Assembly: GCF_001439915.1 (NCBI RefSeq)
Contig: NZ_LMBW01000007.1
Location: 78,706 to 142,705, forward strand
Direction: 5' to 3'
Length of the DNA stretch: 64,000 nucleotides
DNA from: Fredinandcohnia humi
GTDB lineage: Bacteria > Bacillota > Bacilli > Bacillales > Bacillaceae_L
Shown: positions 34,336 through 41,700 of the stretch, piece by piece
How the letters are laid out: each line of letters begins with the position of its first letter
Numbering within the stretch: position 1 is the first letter of the stretch
The notes under the pieces: model-generated
What the model was told of the DNA's origin: nothing
What the model saw: only the letters and a program-made list of their open reading frames with translations
Database searches by the model: none
Program-made: the position numbers and the translations under genes

Positions 34336-35508
34336 TTGAAGTATAATTTTAATGAATCGATTAATCGATTACAGACGAATTCAGTGAAGTGGGACGAGGT
34401 CGAAAATTTATTTGGTGACAAGGAAATACTTCCGATGTGGGTCGCTGACATGGATTTTAAAGTCCCGCAGCCAGTCATTGAGGCTCTACAAAAGAGAGTG
34501 GAGCACGGAATTTATGGGTATACGATAAGACCAGATTCCTATTATGAGGCAACAGTGGGATGGATGGAGCGCCGCCATAATTGGACAATTGAAAAGGAAT
34601 GGATTTGTTTTACTCCTGGTGTCGTACCAGCACTTGGAATTCTCGTCCAAAACTTTACAAAACCGGGCGATAAAATTTTGATTCAGCAACCTGTTTATTA
34701 TCCGTTTATGAGTGTGATTGAAAAGAATGCCCGGGAAATTGTCAATAATCCGTTACGATTTGAAGAGGGACGTTATTACATGGATTTTGATGACCTTGAG
34801 AAAAAGCTTGATCCGTCTGTAAAAATGATGATTATCTCAAATCCGCATAATCCCGTAGGACGTGTTTGGTCAAAGGAAGAACTGACAAAACTAGGTGAAA
34901 TTTGTTTGAAGCACAAAATACTTGTTGTTTCAGATGATATTCATTCTGACCTTCTATATGAAGGAAATGTTCATACTCCATTTGCATCAATTTCTGAGGA
35001 ATTTGCCCAAAATTCGATTACGTGCACGGCACCCAGTAAAACCTTTAATCTTGCAGGTCTGCAAACATCTAATATCATTATTCCGAACAAAGAACTCCGT
35101 GAAAGCTTTAATAAAGCAATCGAGGATCGTTTTATCGGCATGACCAATACATTTGGGGTATCTGCACTAATTTCGGCCTACGAGGAAGGTGATGAATGGC
35201 TTGACCAGCTCCTCGTCTATTTAAAAGAAAATCTTGAATTTCTAAAAGAGTTTATCAAGTCCAATATTCCTGAGGTAAAAGTGATTGAGCCTGAAGCAAC
35301 CTATCTTGTGTGGCTTGATTGCCGTGCACTTGGATTGGAAGCTAAAGACCTAGAACATGTCATCCAAAAACAAGGGAAAGTCGCATTTGATGAGGGTTAT
35401 ATTTTTGGAAAAGAAGGAGAAGGCTTCACCAGAATAAACATTGCCTGTCCAAGGTCAATATTGGAAGAAGGCTTGAAACGATTTAGCCAGGCACTAACAA
35501 ATAGATAA
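34336..35508 (+). CDS. patB: MalY/PatB family PLP-dependent C-S lyase
   Basis: A 390-residue fold-type I aminotransferase-like enzyme. The PLP lysine is Lys235 in TAPSKTFNLAG, with ISNPHNPVGRVW near 167 and SDDIHSDL near 199. The TTG start at 34336 has GGAGGGG 7 bases upstream. MalY/PatB enzymes cleave cystathionine and other S-cysteine conjugates to pyruvate, ammonia and a thiol. The adjacent deformylase is probably unrelated in function. A strong terminator follows. Confidence 0.9.
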   Translation: MKYNFNESINRLQTNSVKWDEVENLFGDKEILPMWVADMDFKVPQPVIEALQKRVEHGIYGYTIRPDSYYEATVGWMERRHNWTIEKEWICFTPGVVPALGILVQNFTKPGDKILIQQPVYYPFMSVIEKNAREIVNNPLRFEEGRYYMDFDDLEKKLDPSVKMMIISNPHNPVGRVWSKEELTKLGEICLKHKILVVSDDIHSDLLYEGNVHTPFASISEEFAQNSITCTAPSKTFNLAGLQTSNIIIPNKELRESFNKAIEDRFIGMTNTFGVSALISAYEEGDEWLDQLLVYLKENLEFLKEFIKSNIPEVKVIEPEATYLVWLDCRALGLEAKDLEHVIQKQGKVAFDEGYIFGKEGEGFTRINIACPRSILEEGLKRFSQALTNR

Positions 35509-35512
35509 TATA

Positions 35513-35547
35513 AAAAGCTTGAAGGATAAACCTTCAAGCTTTATTTT
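35513..35547. terminator. Bidirectional terminator between patB and the DUF4064 gene
   Basis: AAAGCTTGAAGG, loop ATAAA, CCTTCAAGCTTT with A and T runs on the two sides. It serves both convergent genes. Confidence 0.93.
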
Positions 35548-35977
35548 AGTATTCAGGATTAAATGTTTCTTTTTGCTTTCGAACGAGGCAAAGGATACCT
35601 GCGATTAAATAAAGGATACTTGAAATGATTGAGATTAAGATCGTTGCAAGTGCACTAAGTACAGCTACAACAATTAGAATAATACCAGCAGCTTTTGGAT
35701 GTTTATCTCCTTTTAAAAGAATGAGTGATACAATTCCAAGAATAATAGCAAGAATCCCGACAATGATGAAATACCAGCCACCAGCTGACACCATATCAGA
35801 AAGGAAAGCTAAATCTGTTCCTTGTAGAGATGGATCTTCAGCAACAATAATGTTCTCCATATCCTGCGTAAAACCATTATCGCCACTAAGGCCAATAAAC
35901 ATAAACCCAAAAAAACTTATTAATGCAAAAAAACAAGCTCCAATAACCGTTAATACAATTTCCCCTGTACGTTTCAT
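35546..35977 (-). CDS. DUF4064 membrane protein
   Basis: A 143-residue protein with three or four membrane helices: 8-30, 66-88, 95-111 and 115-135. The short loop after the first helix is acidic. MKRTGEIVLTVIGACF at the N-terminus is typical of DUF4064. GAGGGGGAAA precedes the ATG. The family is often controlled with membrane stress regulators, and here the promoter contains a perfect palindrome (36018-36036). Function is unknown. Confidence 0.85.
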   Translation of the reverse strand: MKRTGEIVLTVIGACFFALISFFGFMFIGLSGDNGFTQDMENIIVAEDPSLQGTDLAFLSDMVSAGGWYFIIVGILAIILGIVSLILLKGDKHPKAAGIILIVVAVLSALATILISIISSILYLIAGILCLVRKQKETFNPEY

Positions 35978-36013
35978 AAGATGGTTTCCCCCTCGTAAAA
36001 ATGTTTCTTTTTG

Positions 36014-36041
36014 ATTATACTATACAGTACATAGTAGGCAA
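36014..36041 (-). promoter_or_regulatory. DUF4064 promoter with embedded palindrome
   Basis: On the minus strand TTGCCT (36041-36036) and TATAAT (36019-36014) are spaced by 16 bases. The spacer holds the palindrome TACTAT-N7-ATAGTA (36018-36036), so a repressor bound there would block the polymerase. Confidence 0.7.
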
Positions 36042-36060
36042 TCTGGTTTTTTCTTAAACC

Positions 36061-36076
36061 ATTCCAAATTTGGAAT
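36061..36076. promoter_or_regulatory. Perfect 16-bp palindrome
   Basis: ATTCCAAATTTGGAAT is fully self-complementary. It sits 20 bases upstream of the DUF4064 -35 and could be a second regulator site. Confidence 0.45.
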
Positions 36077-36122
36077 TACTGTATTTACGGAAATAGAAGG
36101 AAAAAGGTTTCAAAAAGATGTG

Positions 36123-36159
36123 AAAAAAAAAAACGACGTGCCTCTTAAGCGCGTCGTTT
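36123..36159 (-). terminator. Terminator of the DUF3231 gene
   Basis: On the minus strand AAACGACG pairs with CGTCGTTT, followed by a long T run (A run at 36123-36133 on the plus strand). Confidence 0.85.
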
Positions 36160-37165
36160 ACCTATGATGTTTTTGTAATTTAATTCGATCAACTGCACCT
36201 GGAGGCTCTTGAAGCCATCTGCGGTTGACAAGTATATTGAACCCTTTTGCAGAGTAAAGGAAAATCTCAGCGATCGTTTTTGTGTAAAAAGCGACCAAAT
36301 CTGCCCTCATTGAGAATGCCTGGGCATGGCTAATTAGAGTAATGTCGATTCCGTTGAGTGCAGTAAATAGTGAAACAATGAGCTTATCTGAAAAAGGCGA
36401 AACAGTCGCCCCTGTAACCTCCATTGGAATGGAAACCGTCCCCATAAGATTTTCTTCTTTTAAGATGTCATTTAAAAAAGTAATTTGCTTCTCTGAAATA
36501 TTTTTACCATCTTTAATAAACCCAAAGATTTCCTTGTCTTTTGTAACCTGTAGGAAGCCGGTGCAAAGGACAATCGCGAAATAATTACGTTCGAGGTTAA
36601 AAAACATATCCGTGATTTCCATCACATTTAATGGTCTTTTTTCACCAATTAACTTTGTTAGGTATGTCTTCTTTTCTATATACTCATTTTTTGAAGGGTA
36701 GACTACCATTGGAGGCCGGTCATAGAGTCCTTTTTCAAGCATTAACCGTACGGACTCATTATATTGGGTTAATGAATCTGATAGGCAATTTGAAAAAAAT
36801 GCCCGAACATCTTCTCTAGCCGTATTTGATGTAATGAAACTAAAGTTAATCATGTTCATTCGGCTCATCGCATAAACAAATGTGAGAGCAAATGGATCGT
36901 AAAACAGTGGTGGGGCGGACAGATTAAGGTCGTCATCTGTAAATTCGTCAGGTATCGGGATTTTCTCCTCTGAAAAAATCCGCTTTATTTCTTTTATTTG
37001 GCCACTATATATTTGATAGGACTCTTTCAAAATAGGTTTAATTTCCTCATCACGTAAATGGTGAAGGAAATATTTGATCAAACAAACAGTCATACTCCCC
37101 TGAATGAAAGTTGTCCATAAACCACCGATTTCGGCACTAGATAAGCGGACATTATGCTTATCCAT
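36158..37165 (-). CDS. DUF3231 family protein
   Basis: A 335-residue protein made of two similar helical halves (about 8-165 and 180-335), as DUF3231 proteins are; each half starts with a LSSAEIGGLWTTFIQG- or LNVMEITDMFFNLERNY-like helix. The fold is predicted to be ferritin-like, without obvious iron ligands. GAGGAGGTGACCTC precedes the ATG. The family is abundant in spore-formers and its function is unknown. A lipoprotein gene lies 86 bases upstream on the same strand, possibly in the same transcript. Confidence 0.88.
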   Translation of the reverse strand: MDKHNVRLSSAEIGGLWTTFIQGSMTVCLIKYFLHHLRDEEIKPILKESYQIYSGQIKEIKRIFSEEKIPIPDEFTDDDLNLSAPPLFYDPFALTFVYAMSRMNMINFSFITSNTAREDVRAFFSNCLSDSLTQYNESVRLMLEKGLYDRPPMVVYPSKNEYIEKKTYLTKLIGEKRPLNVMEITDMFFNLERNYFAIVLCTGFLQVTKDKEIFGFIKDGKNISEKQITFLNDILKEENLMGTVSIPMEVTGATVSPFSDKLIVSLFTALNGIDITLISHAQAFSMRADLVAFYTKTIAEIFLYSAKGFNILVNRRWLQEPPGAVDRIKLQKHHR

Positions 37166-37251
37166 GAGGTCACCTCCTCAAATGTTCATATAGGGTAGTA
37201 TAGGTTAAATATCGATTTCTATTCTTTTTCATCGCAATTGCCCAAACCCAT

Positions 37252-37740
37252 TTAGCGATTCATTGAACGATACAATTTATCAAAATCCTCATTAATCCCT
37301 TGCATTTCGTCGTAAGCCTTATCCGTCTTGTTTGAATCACCAATAGAAATCCCTTCAAGTAGCAAATTCATGGCTTCCATGTATTTTTCAATCGAGGTTT
37401 GAACATGGAGCCTTAGTGCATGTAAATTTTGGTTAGCAGGTTGTTCATCAAGCTCAATTAAGTTAAAAATGTACATTGCCTCTTCATTCGCGATTTGCAT
37501 CGATTCAATGGCAGCCTCAAGTTCATCATCTTTTTTCATTTCGTCCAAAAGCATGTCCAGTTCCTTATTAAGTTGGATAAATTTTTGTACATGACTTTCC
37601 AGGCTATCTAATAAGGCCTGATCCTTCTGAGTGAGATCTTGATCAAGGGTGCTGTACAGTTCCAACGCTGTCTTTGAATTTGAAGTGCATCCTAGTAAAA
37701 ACACGAGTAAAACAAATACAAAAATAATTTTTCGACTCAT
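37252..37740 (-). CDS. Lipoprotein of unknown function
   Basis: A 162-residue protein with a signal peptide ending in the lipobox FLLGC (Cys18). The mature part is strongly helical and acidic, with probable coiled-coil regions around residues 30-70 and 110-160. AGGAGGGGC precedes the ATG. Proteins of this look sit on the outer membrane face. It is followed by the DUF3231 gene. I do not recognise the family. Confidence 0.8.
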   Translation of the reverse strand: MSRKIIFVFVLLVFLLGCTSNSKTALELYSTLDQDLTQKDQALLDSLESHVQKFIQLNKELDMLLDEMKKDDELEAAIESMQIANEEAMYIFNLIELDEQPANQNLHALRLHVQTSIEKYMEAMNLLLEGISIGDSNKTDKAYDEMQGINEDFDKLYRSMNR

Positions 37741-37841
37741 ACTGCCCCTCCTAAAAACGTATATAAAAGGATATGAGACTTGTCCTTGTTATATGACATT
37801 TGACAAATGGCTAACAGTATATTATCTTGAAATTAAGATAT

Positions 37842-38037
37842 TTTCACTTGATTCATCAGAAGTCAAACACTTCTGATGAATCAAGTGAAAGCCTCCGGCG
37901 GATGCCACGATTTTTCAAAGGAAGTTTTTCGAGCTTAAGATCAAAGACTAAGAACGCCACTTCCTGTGGCAACGTCTTTGTGACCCACTTCCTGTGGGCC
38001 TAAAAAAATCGGGCGCAAATACGCCAAGGCGTATTTG
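37842..38037. repeat. Composite repeat of four hairpins in a gene-free gap
   Basis: 37842-37890 is a perfect 22-bp inverted repeat with a 5-base loop CAAAC and no T run. 37942-37980 has CAAAGAC and GTCTTTG enclosing GCCAC-TTCCT-GTGGC. 37984-37998 is CCCAC-TTCCT-GTGGG. 38016-38037 is CAAATACGCC-AA-GGCGTATTTG. The gap 37741-38105 has no ORF. The modular hairpin series looks like a dispersed intergenic element. Confidence 0.75.
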
Positions 38038-38105
38038 ATTTAAATCTATTGTTTTAGATTAGGCAGGAAATACTAGAACGAGTATTTGTTTTGGAGGGAA
38101 ATAGA

Positions 38106-38711
38106 ATGAAGCACATTTTCAAAGAAGGTAAAGATAAAACAAAACCAACCCTTCTGTTATTACATGGAACAGGGGGAACTGAATCTGATTTATTGCCGTT
38201 GGCCCCACATATTGACAAAGACGCTTCTGTATTAAGTGTCCGTGGAAATGTATCCGAAAATGGGATGCCGCGCTTTTTCCGCCGCTTAGCTGAAGGTGTC
38301 TTTGATGTTGAGGATCTTATTTTCCGAACAAAGGAATTAAATGAGTTTCTTGATGAAGCAGCAATAAAATATTCATTCGATCGAAATAATATCGTAGCAA
38401 TTGGATATTCAAATGGAGCCAATATTGCTGGCAGCCTATTGTTCCATTATAAGGATGCAATAAAAGGAGCTATCCTTCACCATCCAATGGTGCCAAGACG
38501 AGGAATTGAGTTGCCTGATTTAACGGGGACACCGGTCCTTATTACTGCGGGTAAAAATGACCCAATCTGTCCTGCACAGGAAACTGTTGATCTTCAAGAC
38601 CTTTTACAAAAAGCAAATGCGAATGTCGAGGTTCACTGGGAAAATAATGGACATATGCTAACAGGTACAGAGGTTGCAGCAGCAGCTGAATGGTATAAAA
38701 AACAATTCTAA
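38106..38711 (+). CDS. Alpha/beta hydrolase, carboxylesterase (MhqD-like)
   Basis: A 201-residue phospholipase/carboxylesterase-family enzyme. It has the oxyanion segment LLLLHGTGGTESDLLPL (15-31), the nucleophile elbow GYSNG with Ser102, Asp in ITAGKNDPICP, and His in WENNGHML. The length and pattern match B. subtilis MhqD, a hydroquinone-related hydrolase. GGAGGGAA lies 5 bases before ATG 38106. It stands alone; no MhqR or dioxygenase gene is near, so the function remains an inference. Confidence 0.85.
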   Translation: MKHIFKEGKDKTKPTLLLLHGTGGTESDLLPLAPHIDKDASVLSVRGNVSENGMPRFFRRLAEGVFDVEDLIFRTKELNEFLDEAAIKYSFDRNNIVAIGYSNGANIAGSLLFHYKDAIKGAILHHPMVPRRGIELPDLTGTPVLITAGKNDPICPAQETVDLQDLLQKANANVEVHWENNGHMLTGTEVAAAAEWYKKQF

Positions 38712-38730
38712 AAATGGGATTTTTGGTCTG

Positions 38731-38801
38731 ATTGTGCTTTAATTTGGTAGAATTGCGCTTTATTTTGCGTAATTGCGTTATATTTTGGGATAATTGCGTG
38801 A
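38731..38801. repeat. Short tandem array with 20-21 bp period (ATTGCG type)
   Basis: ATTGTG/ATTGCG units begin at 38731, 38752, 38772 and 38793 (steps 21, 20, 21). The second unit reads ATTGCGCTTTA. The same core occurs in reverse orientation at 51316-51370. Confidence 0.8.
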
Positions 38802-38811
38802 TAACGTTTAT

Positions 38812-38848
38812 CCAAAAGAAATCCCCTGGAAACATAAATTTCCAGGGG
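38812..38848 (-). terminator. Terminator of the small SASP-like gene
   Basis: CCCCTGGAAA, loop CATAAA, TTTCCAGGGG. On the minus strand a T-rich tail follows. Confidence 0.75.
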
Positions 38849-38853
38849 TATCC

Positions 38854-39003
38854 TTATTTCTTTTTCTTCTTTTGAACGTTTTGTTTTTCTGCTTCTACTT
38901 CAGTATAGGATGCAAATTCAACAAGCTCCGAGCTGATTCTATTTCCCTTTTTCACATTATTATTTCGTTGCGCATTTGCATTGCCACGTTTTGTTCTACC
39001 CAA
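38854..39003 (-). CDS. Small basic protein, SASP-like
   Basis: A 49-codon ORF (TTG 39003, GGAG at 39016-39013, spacing 9; an ATG at 39012 would give 52). The sequence is rich in Arg, Asn and Lys (GRTKRGNANAQRNNNVKKGN) and has ELVEFASYTEVEAEKQN, which resembles the EFASET...KQN segment of gamma-type spore proteins. Upstream on the minus strand, TACATA and TATACTA with 17 bases between fit a sigma-G promoter. It is followed by a hairpin. I infer a forespore-expressed small protein. This is based on pattern only. Confidence 0.65.
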   Translation of the reverse strand: MGRTKRGNANAQRNNNVKKGNRISSELVEFASYTEVEAEKQNVQKKKKK

Positions 39004-39174
39004 CAGTTTCATCTCCATTCTTAACATTTCATTTTGTAGTATAAGTAGTTTAAAACCATTTATGTAATGCGTGAGTTAGGAAAATTAGCCCAGTAACTAC
39101 AGTGCTTATGAGTTTTTGGTTGTTTATATCAAATCCCCCCTTTATAATTTAAAGAGTGGGAAGAGGTGATTTGA

Positions 39175-39888
39175 ATGAAACGAATCGATTTTTGGGGTCG
39201 AGACGAATATGATGAAAGACTGCTAGAAGAAGTACTACGAGGTGTGAAGACGGTCACCTGTACTCCAAAGGTTTGGTATGATCAATTGCCGAACGAAGAA
39301 AAAAGCGAAAAAGGCGATATCATTCAGGTTGTTACAAAGCGGAATGAGCATAAAGCAAACCTCCAAATCACCGATTTTTACGAAATTCGATTTGGCGAAA
39401 TTCAAGGTGAAGTGGGAGAACGAATTGCCAAAGGTGAAAATTCCACTTTGGATGAATTTACCCGGGACCATATTTTTAGCTGGGATAAGCCATTAAAAAG
39501 TGATGGTTTTGAGCTTAATGAGGATACCATTATTGTAGTGGAGCATTTCAAGGTTACAGACATTTTTACGGATGTTAAAATAGATTTGCACCTTGTCCCG
39601 ATGACAGAAGCAGAAGGATACAAGGTCAAGAATTGGACGGATTTTGAGTTATTTAGAGAGTCCGCTGATTACTTTTATTCCGTCTATAAAAAGAAGGATT
39701 TTGTAGCATTTGTCCGGTTTCGTCAATCCGAAACAAACACCTTTATGTATTACAAGGTGAATCCCGACTTTGAAGGTCAGTTAGTTGAAAAAGAACTCAT
39801 GAAAAATGCTGAAAAATATGCAGAAAAAGCACTCTTGGCAACAAATATTATCCACGAATGGAGTTCCATTTACACCTACCATAAGTAA
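39175..39888 (+). CDS. ASCH-domain-like protein
   Basis: A 237-residue protein. The N-terminal part (1 to about 120) looks like an ASCH domain (RIDFWGRDEYDERLLEEVLRGVKTVTCTPK, then a beta-rich part with FELNEDTIIVVEHFKV). The C-terminal part (about 135-237) is a separate alpha/beta region without a known pattern. ASCH proteins bind RNA or act on modified nucleosides. GAAGAGGTGATTTGA precedes the ATG. The gene is followed by a bidirectional terminator shared with a possible minus-strand gene. Confidence 0.75.
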   Translation: MKRIDFWGRDEYDERLLEEVLRGVKTVTCTPKVWYDQLPNEEKSEKGDIIQVVTKRNEHKANLQITDFYEIRFGEIQGEVGERIAKGENSTLDEFTRDHIFSWDKPLKSDGFELNEDTIIVVEHFKVTDIFTDVKIDLHLVPMTEAEGYKVKNWTDFELFRESADYFYSVYKKKDFVAFVRFRQSETNTFMYYKVNPDFEGQLVEKELMKNAEKYAEKALLATNIIHEWSSIYTYHK

Positions 39889-39892
39889 TATA

Positions 39893-39930
39893 AAAAAGAC
39901 GTTTGGTCAATCATCACGCCAACGTCTTTT
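39893..39930. terminator. Bidirectional terminator after the ASCH gene
   Basis: AAAAGACGTTTGG pairs with CCAACGTCTTTT (one base unpaired) with A and T runs on the sides. Confidence 0.87.
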
Positions 39931-40092
39931 CTCTGTTCTAGATAAAAAAGCCTCGCGCTTTTCTCTGTCCCCGTCGGAAAACCAATTTGACATACGAATA
40001 TCTGTAATTGTAAAATCGTGGACGAGGGAACTCATACCTTGTCCGTAAGTATTCGTATAAAAAACACAGCTTGGACAAGGGAGTAAGTCCAT
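39907..40092 (-). CDS. Possible small gene (61 codons)
   Basis: A minus-strand frame from ATG 40092 encodes a protein starting MDLLPCPSCVFYTNTYGQGM and ending in a very charged tail (DGDREKREAFLSRTEKRRWRDD). CPSC could bind zinc. An AGGA lies 4 bases upstream, close for a ribosome site. The end overlaps a terminator that would work on this strand. It diverges from the carboxypeptidase gene 22 bases away. The composition looks coding, but no family is recognised. Confidence 0.45.
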   Translation of the reverse strand: MDLLPCPSCVFYTNTYGQGMSSLVHDFTITDIRMSNWFSDGDREKREAFLSRTEKRRWRDD

Positions 40093-40114
40093 ATGTCCTA
40101 AAGGGAGAAGTGAA

Positions 40115-41287
40115 ATGAAGCGCACTTTTTTGGTTTTGATTCTAGTATTTCTGATGACTTCACTTTCGCCTTTTCAAGCGCATGCAGAGGGTGCTGGAGC
40201 AATTGGGGCACCTGAGATTAAGAGTGATGCAGTCATTTTATTGGATGCAAATACTGGTTCAATCCTATATGAGAAAAATAGTCATACAAAAATGTACCCG
40301 GCAAGTTTAACGAAAATGGCAACCGCCATTTATGCAATCGAAAAAGGAAATGTAGATGATGTCGTATCGGTAAGTGCAAATGCGTATGAAACGGGTGGTA
40401 CGCGCGTTTACCTAGAAGAAGGGGAACAGGTCACCCTAGAACATCTTCTTCAAGGCTTACTAATTAATTCCGGAAACGATGCCGGAGTTGCGATTGCCGA
40501 GCATCTAAATGGAAGTATTGAGTCCTTTACAGATTCACTGAATAAATATTTAAAAGAAAAAATTGGTGTCGAACAGACTCACTTTACAAACCCGCACGGT
40601 CTCTTTGATGAAAATCATTACACATCCGCATATGACCTAGCTTTGATTACGAAATATGCGTTAAAAAATCCTGTTTTTCGTGAGATTTTTGGGACAAAGG
40701 AATTAGCATGGAACGGAGAATCATGGGATACAACCCTTTTTAGCCACCATTTATTGCTTAGAGGGGAAATCCCTTATGAAGGGATCACAGGCGGGAAAAC
40801 TGGATTTGTTGAAGAATCAAGTCACACCCTTTCAACATCTGCGGAACAAGGAGATCTATCTTTGATTGCCATTGTTTTAAAGGCGTACCGTAAGGAATAT
40901 GCGTATGAAGATACAGTTTCGCTTTTAGATTATGGCTTTGGGAATTTTGAAGTAACAGAGGTGGCGGCAAGCCAAAAATTTTACGGTGAAGAGAATGAAA
41001 GCTATCATCTGAACCATTCACTTCAATACACACAAAAGAAAAATGAAAATGTTCAAATCGCAATGACTGACAAAGGCGTCCTTCAGGTTCTTGGAGATGA
41101 TGGTCGTCAACTTGCGACGAAACATCTCAAAATGGATATTCCAAAGGAAGCGATGGGGACTCGTGCCGATACCAATCCGGATGAACTCGCTAAAAAGAAT
41201 CGATTACCGGCCATCCTTATGGTCGTATTTATAGGTGTAGGTTTGGTCTTCCTTCAAAAAATAACAAAAACCATGAAAAGCACTTAA
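40115..41287 (+). CDS. D-alanyl-D-alanine carboxypeptidase (peptidase S11, PBP5/DacF-like)
   Basis: A 390-residue exported enzyme: signal peptide 1-24, catalytic SLTK (Ser64-Lys67), SGN (119-121), KTG (228-230) and a C-terminal helix (about 365-383) that anchors it in the membrane. It trims the terminal D-Ala from peptidoglycan stem peptides. AAAGGGAGAAG precedes the ATG. The end overlaps the convergent gtrA-like gene by 4 bases, and a shared terminator (41277-41303) overlaps both coding ends. DacF and DacB paralogues act in sporulation; which role this one has is not readable. Confidence 0.92.
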   Translation: MKRTFLVLILVFLMTSLSPFQAHAEGAGAIGAPEIKSDAVILLDANTGSILYEKNSHTKMYPASLTKMATAIYAIEKGNVDDVVSVSANAYETGGTRVYLEEGEQVTLEHLLQGLLINSGNDAGVAIAEHLNGSIESFTDSLNKYLKEKIGVEQTHFTNPHGLFDENHYTSAYDLALITKYALKNPVFREIFGTKELAWNGESWDTTLFSHHLLLRGEIPYEGITGGKTGFVEESSHTLSTSAEQGDLSLIAIVLKAYRKEYAYEDTVSLLDYGFGNFEVTEVAASQKFYGEENESYHLNHSLQYTQKKNENVQIAMTDKGVLQVLGDDGRQLATKHLKMDIPKEAMGTRADTNPDELAKKNRLPAILMVVFIGVGLVFLQKITKTMKST

Positions 41288-41303
41288 CCAAAGTGCTTTT
41301 TTT
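41277..41303. terminator. Terminator overlapping both convergent genes
   Basis: AAAAGCACTT pairs with AAGTGCTTTT and is followed by T. It lies within the last codons of the carboxypeptidase and the gtrA-like gene. Confidence 0.85.
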
Positions 41304-41700
41304 GTGGAAACACAATATATTTTTGGCCAAGATAGTTCATAAATGTATAAAGGCCTGTCCCTAATAAAACGGCAATCTCGTTTGTGTATCCGATAAAAAG
41401 GAAACCTGCCATGATTTTACTCAACGAAAAAGAAAGAAAATAGCAGCCTAAAATCACCGCGACAAACAATGGAATACTTCTGCCAAACGATCCTTTACTG
41501 GCGAAAGTGAATTGTCTGTTCAACATATAACTCACTGCAGCGCCAATCGAATTGCCAAGAAAGGTCGAAATCCAATAGGAGAGACCGACCACCTGCAGCA
41601 ACAAATAAATACTTGAGAGTCCAACTAATGTGTTCATTACCCCGACAAGCAAAAAGCGAATAAATGTATTAGTTGGTTTCAGAAAGTGGGTTGTAATCAA
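41284..41700 (-). CDS. GtrA family membrane protein
   Basis: A 138-residue protein with four helices (about 14-38, 40-60, 75-98, 102-128). It has the GtrA motifs FLLVGVMNTLVGLSSIYLL and the ISTFLGNSIGAAVSYMLNRQFTF segment. GtrA proteins are thought to flip undecaprenyl-phosphate-linked sugars across the membrane. It overlaps the preceding glycosyltransferase gene by 32 bases, so the two are co-translated. Confidence 0.9.
   Translation of the reverse strand: MITTHFLKPTNTFIRFLLVGVMNTLVGLSSIYLLLQVVGLSYWISTFLGNSIGAAVSYMLNRQFTFASKGSFGRSIPLFVAVILGCYFLSFSLSKIMAGFLFIGYTNEIAVLLGTGLYTFMNYLGQKYIVFPQKKHFG

Noticed and set aside
37842-37890. Terminator
   Set aside because: The stem is perfect but no T run follows on either strand and no gene ends there.
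38794-39024. 76-codon plus-strand ORF
   Set aside because: Phe/Leu-rich antisense of the small SASP-like gene, without a ribosome site.
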